Of a DNA stretch of 64,000 nucleotides, positions 63,595-64,000 are shown in pieces (the first letter of the stretch is position 1; every line of letters starts with the position of its first letter). The notes under the pieces were generated by a model, which saw only the letters and a list, made by a program, of their open reading frames with translations, had not been told where the DNA came from and made no database searches. Origin of the DNA: Georhizobium profundi (lineage in GTDB: Bacteria > Pseudomonadota > Alphaproteobacteria > Rhizobiales > Rhizobiaceae); contig NZ_CP032509.1 of the NCBI RefSeq assembly GCF_003952725.1, forward strand, positions 2,008,001 through 2,072,000. The letters are read 5' to 3'. Both the position numbers and the translations under genes were made by a program.

Positions 63595-63936
63595 TTGGTG
63601 ATTGCCTTGGTTGCAGCTTCGTTGCAAGCGGTTCCGTCGCGTGCCCATACGGAGCTTCTCCAGGCAGTTCCGAAACCTGAAGCCGTCGTCGAGAAGTCCC
63701 CAGAAAAGATAAGCCTGATCTTCAGCGAGGAATTGGACCCCGCCTTTTCGGGCATGTCACTGATCGATGATAACGGCGATACCATCCAAGTAGATGGGCT
63801 CATCATCGCGGGCAAGAAGATGGACACGAGCATTTCCGAAACGCTTGGCGAAGGAATTTACCGGGTCAATTGGCATCTGCTTTCCATTGACTGACACAGG
63901 GTTGAGGGAAGCTTCACGTTTGAAGTCGCACCCTAG
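63595..63936 (+). pseudogene. copC: CopC copper-binding protein gene with in-frame TGA
   Basis: The frame from TTG 63595 (GTG 63598 also possible) has a signal (VIALVAASLQAVPSRAHTEL) with His as the mature N-terminal residue, then KISLIFSEELDPAFSGMSLI and GEGIYRVNWHLLSID. A TGA at 63892-63894 follows, and the same frame then encodes HRVEGSFTFEVAP before TAG at 63934. Intact CopC proteins read through this point (DxH...G.F.F.V). The stop removes the final strand and the His after Asp that binds Cu(II). No ATG is present at the expected start. Pseudogene or base error. Confidence 0.85.
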
Positions 63937-63938
63937 AC

Positions 63939-64000
63939 ATGGAGCCAGCGGCGAATCTTGTCTTGGTGCGGTTCTTGTACCTCGGCAGCGTCACGATCGT
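63939..64000 (+). CDS. copD: CopD copper-resistance membrane protein, N-terminal end (partial)
   Basis: The ATG two bases after the copC TAG opens a frame (MEPAANLVLVRFLYLGSVTI) with a first hydrophobic helix, as expected of CopD, the inner-membrane partner of CopC in copper uptake or transfer. Only 20 codons lie in the window. Identification rests mainly on the copCD gene order. Confidence 0.55.
   Translation, partial: MEPAANLVLVRFLYLGSVTI

Noticed and set aside
63892..63894. Selenocysteine reading of the TGA in copC
   Set aside because: CopC needs no selenium, the intact family has an ordinary residue here, and no selenocysteine hairpin is evident after the codon.

Overview
The window looks alphaproteobacterial, most likely Hyphomicrobiales (Rhizobiales): high GC, many ATGA/GTGA gene overlaps, a transglutaminase-like cysteine protease and a SleB-type hydrolase typical of that group, and an E. 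coli-like MntR. No rRNA or taxonomic marker is present, so this is inference. It reads as a genomic island built against a tRNA-Arg gene: a conjugation module followed by about 45 kb of metal (mainly copper) resistance genes, with scars of rearrangement. Layout: 1-300 holds the end of a D,D-carboxypeptidase gene and tRNA-Arg(CCG), a likely integration site. 1.3-4.7 kb has a CANT1/apyrase-family nucleotidase, a truncated GGDEF protein and a GAF-EAL phosphodiesterase. 5.3-15.0 kb is a complete, tightly overlapped trbBCDEJKLFGI-DUF2274 mating-pore operon on the minus strand, with no traG coupling protein or relaxase beside it. 15.6-17.9 kb carries two short-chain dehydrogenases and a DUF3047 protein. 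18.0-19.3 kb is a scar in which fragments of an IS3-family transposase, a phosphoglucomutase gene and a cheB gene are joined end to end. 19.4-45 kb is the copper island: CopA ATPase and CopZ transcribed divergently from CueR-type operators; DUF305 protein; a second ATPase with tandem YHS domains; Rieske protein, CueR, DUF411, multicopper oxidase, Met-rich peptide and cytochrome c in one minus-strand run; a second multicopper oxidase with cupredoxin, CusF-like chaperone and TolC-like lipoprotein; and CusBA with accessory membrane proteins. 45-49.3 kb holds unknown genes and decayed remnants, including a Phd antitoxin with a broken PemK-like toxin. 49.3-52.3 kb is a manganese-type module: a ZIP transporter overlapped with a two-domain multicopper oxidase, divergent from mntR, with an MntR-box-like palindrome between them. 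52.3-64 kb is a copper-delivery and envelope module: MerR regulator, PCuAC, two SCO proteins, DUF411, LspA, two L,D-transpeptidases, SleB hydrolase, DsbA, a parvulin-type isomerase and copCD. Four promoters here share one 28-bp MerR-type operator, which suggests a single regulon. How it works together (inference): P-type ATPases move Cu(I) to the periplasm, multicopper oxidases and cytochromes oxidise or relay it, small Met/His/Cys proteins and cupredoxins buffer it, CusBA with the TolC-like lipoprotein expel it, and the last module tunes copper delivery to cytochrome oxidase together with disulfide, lipoprotein and cell-wall maintenance. Several genes carry single-base indels, mostly in or next to homopolymers (petA, PAP2, a Met-rich peptide), and copC has an in-frame stop. 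These are either real decay or sequencing errors and should be settled first.
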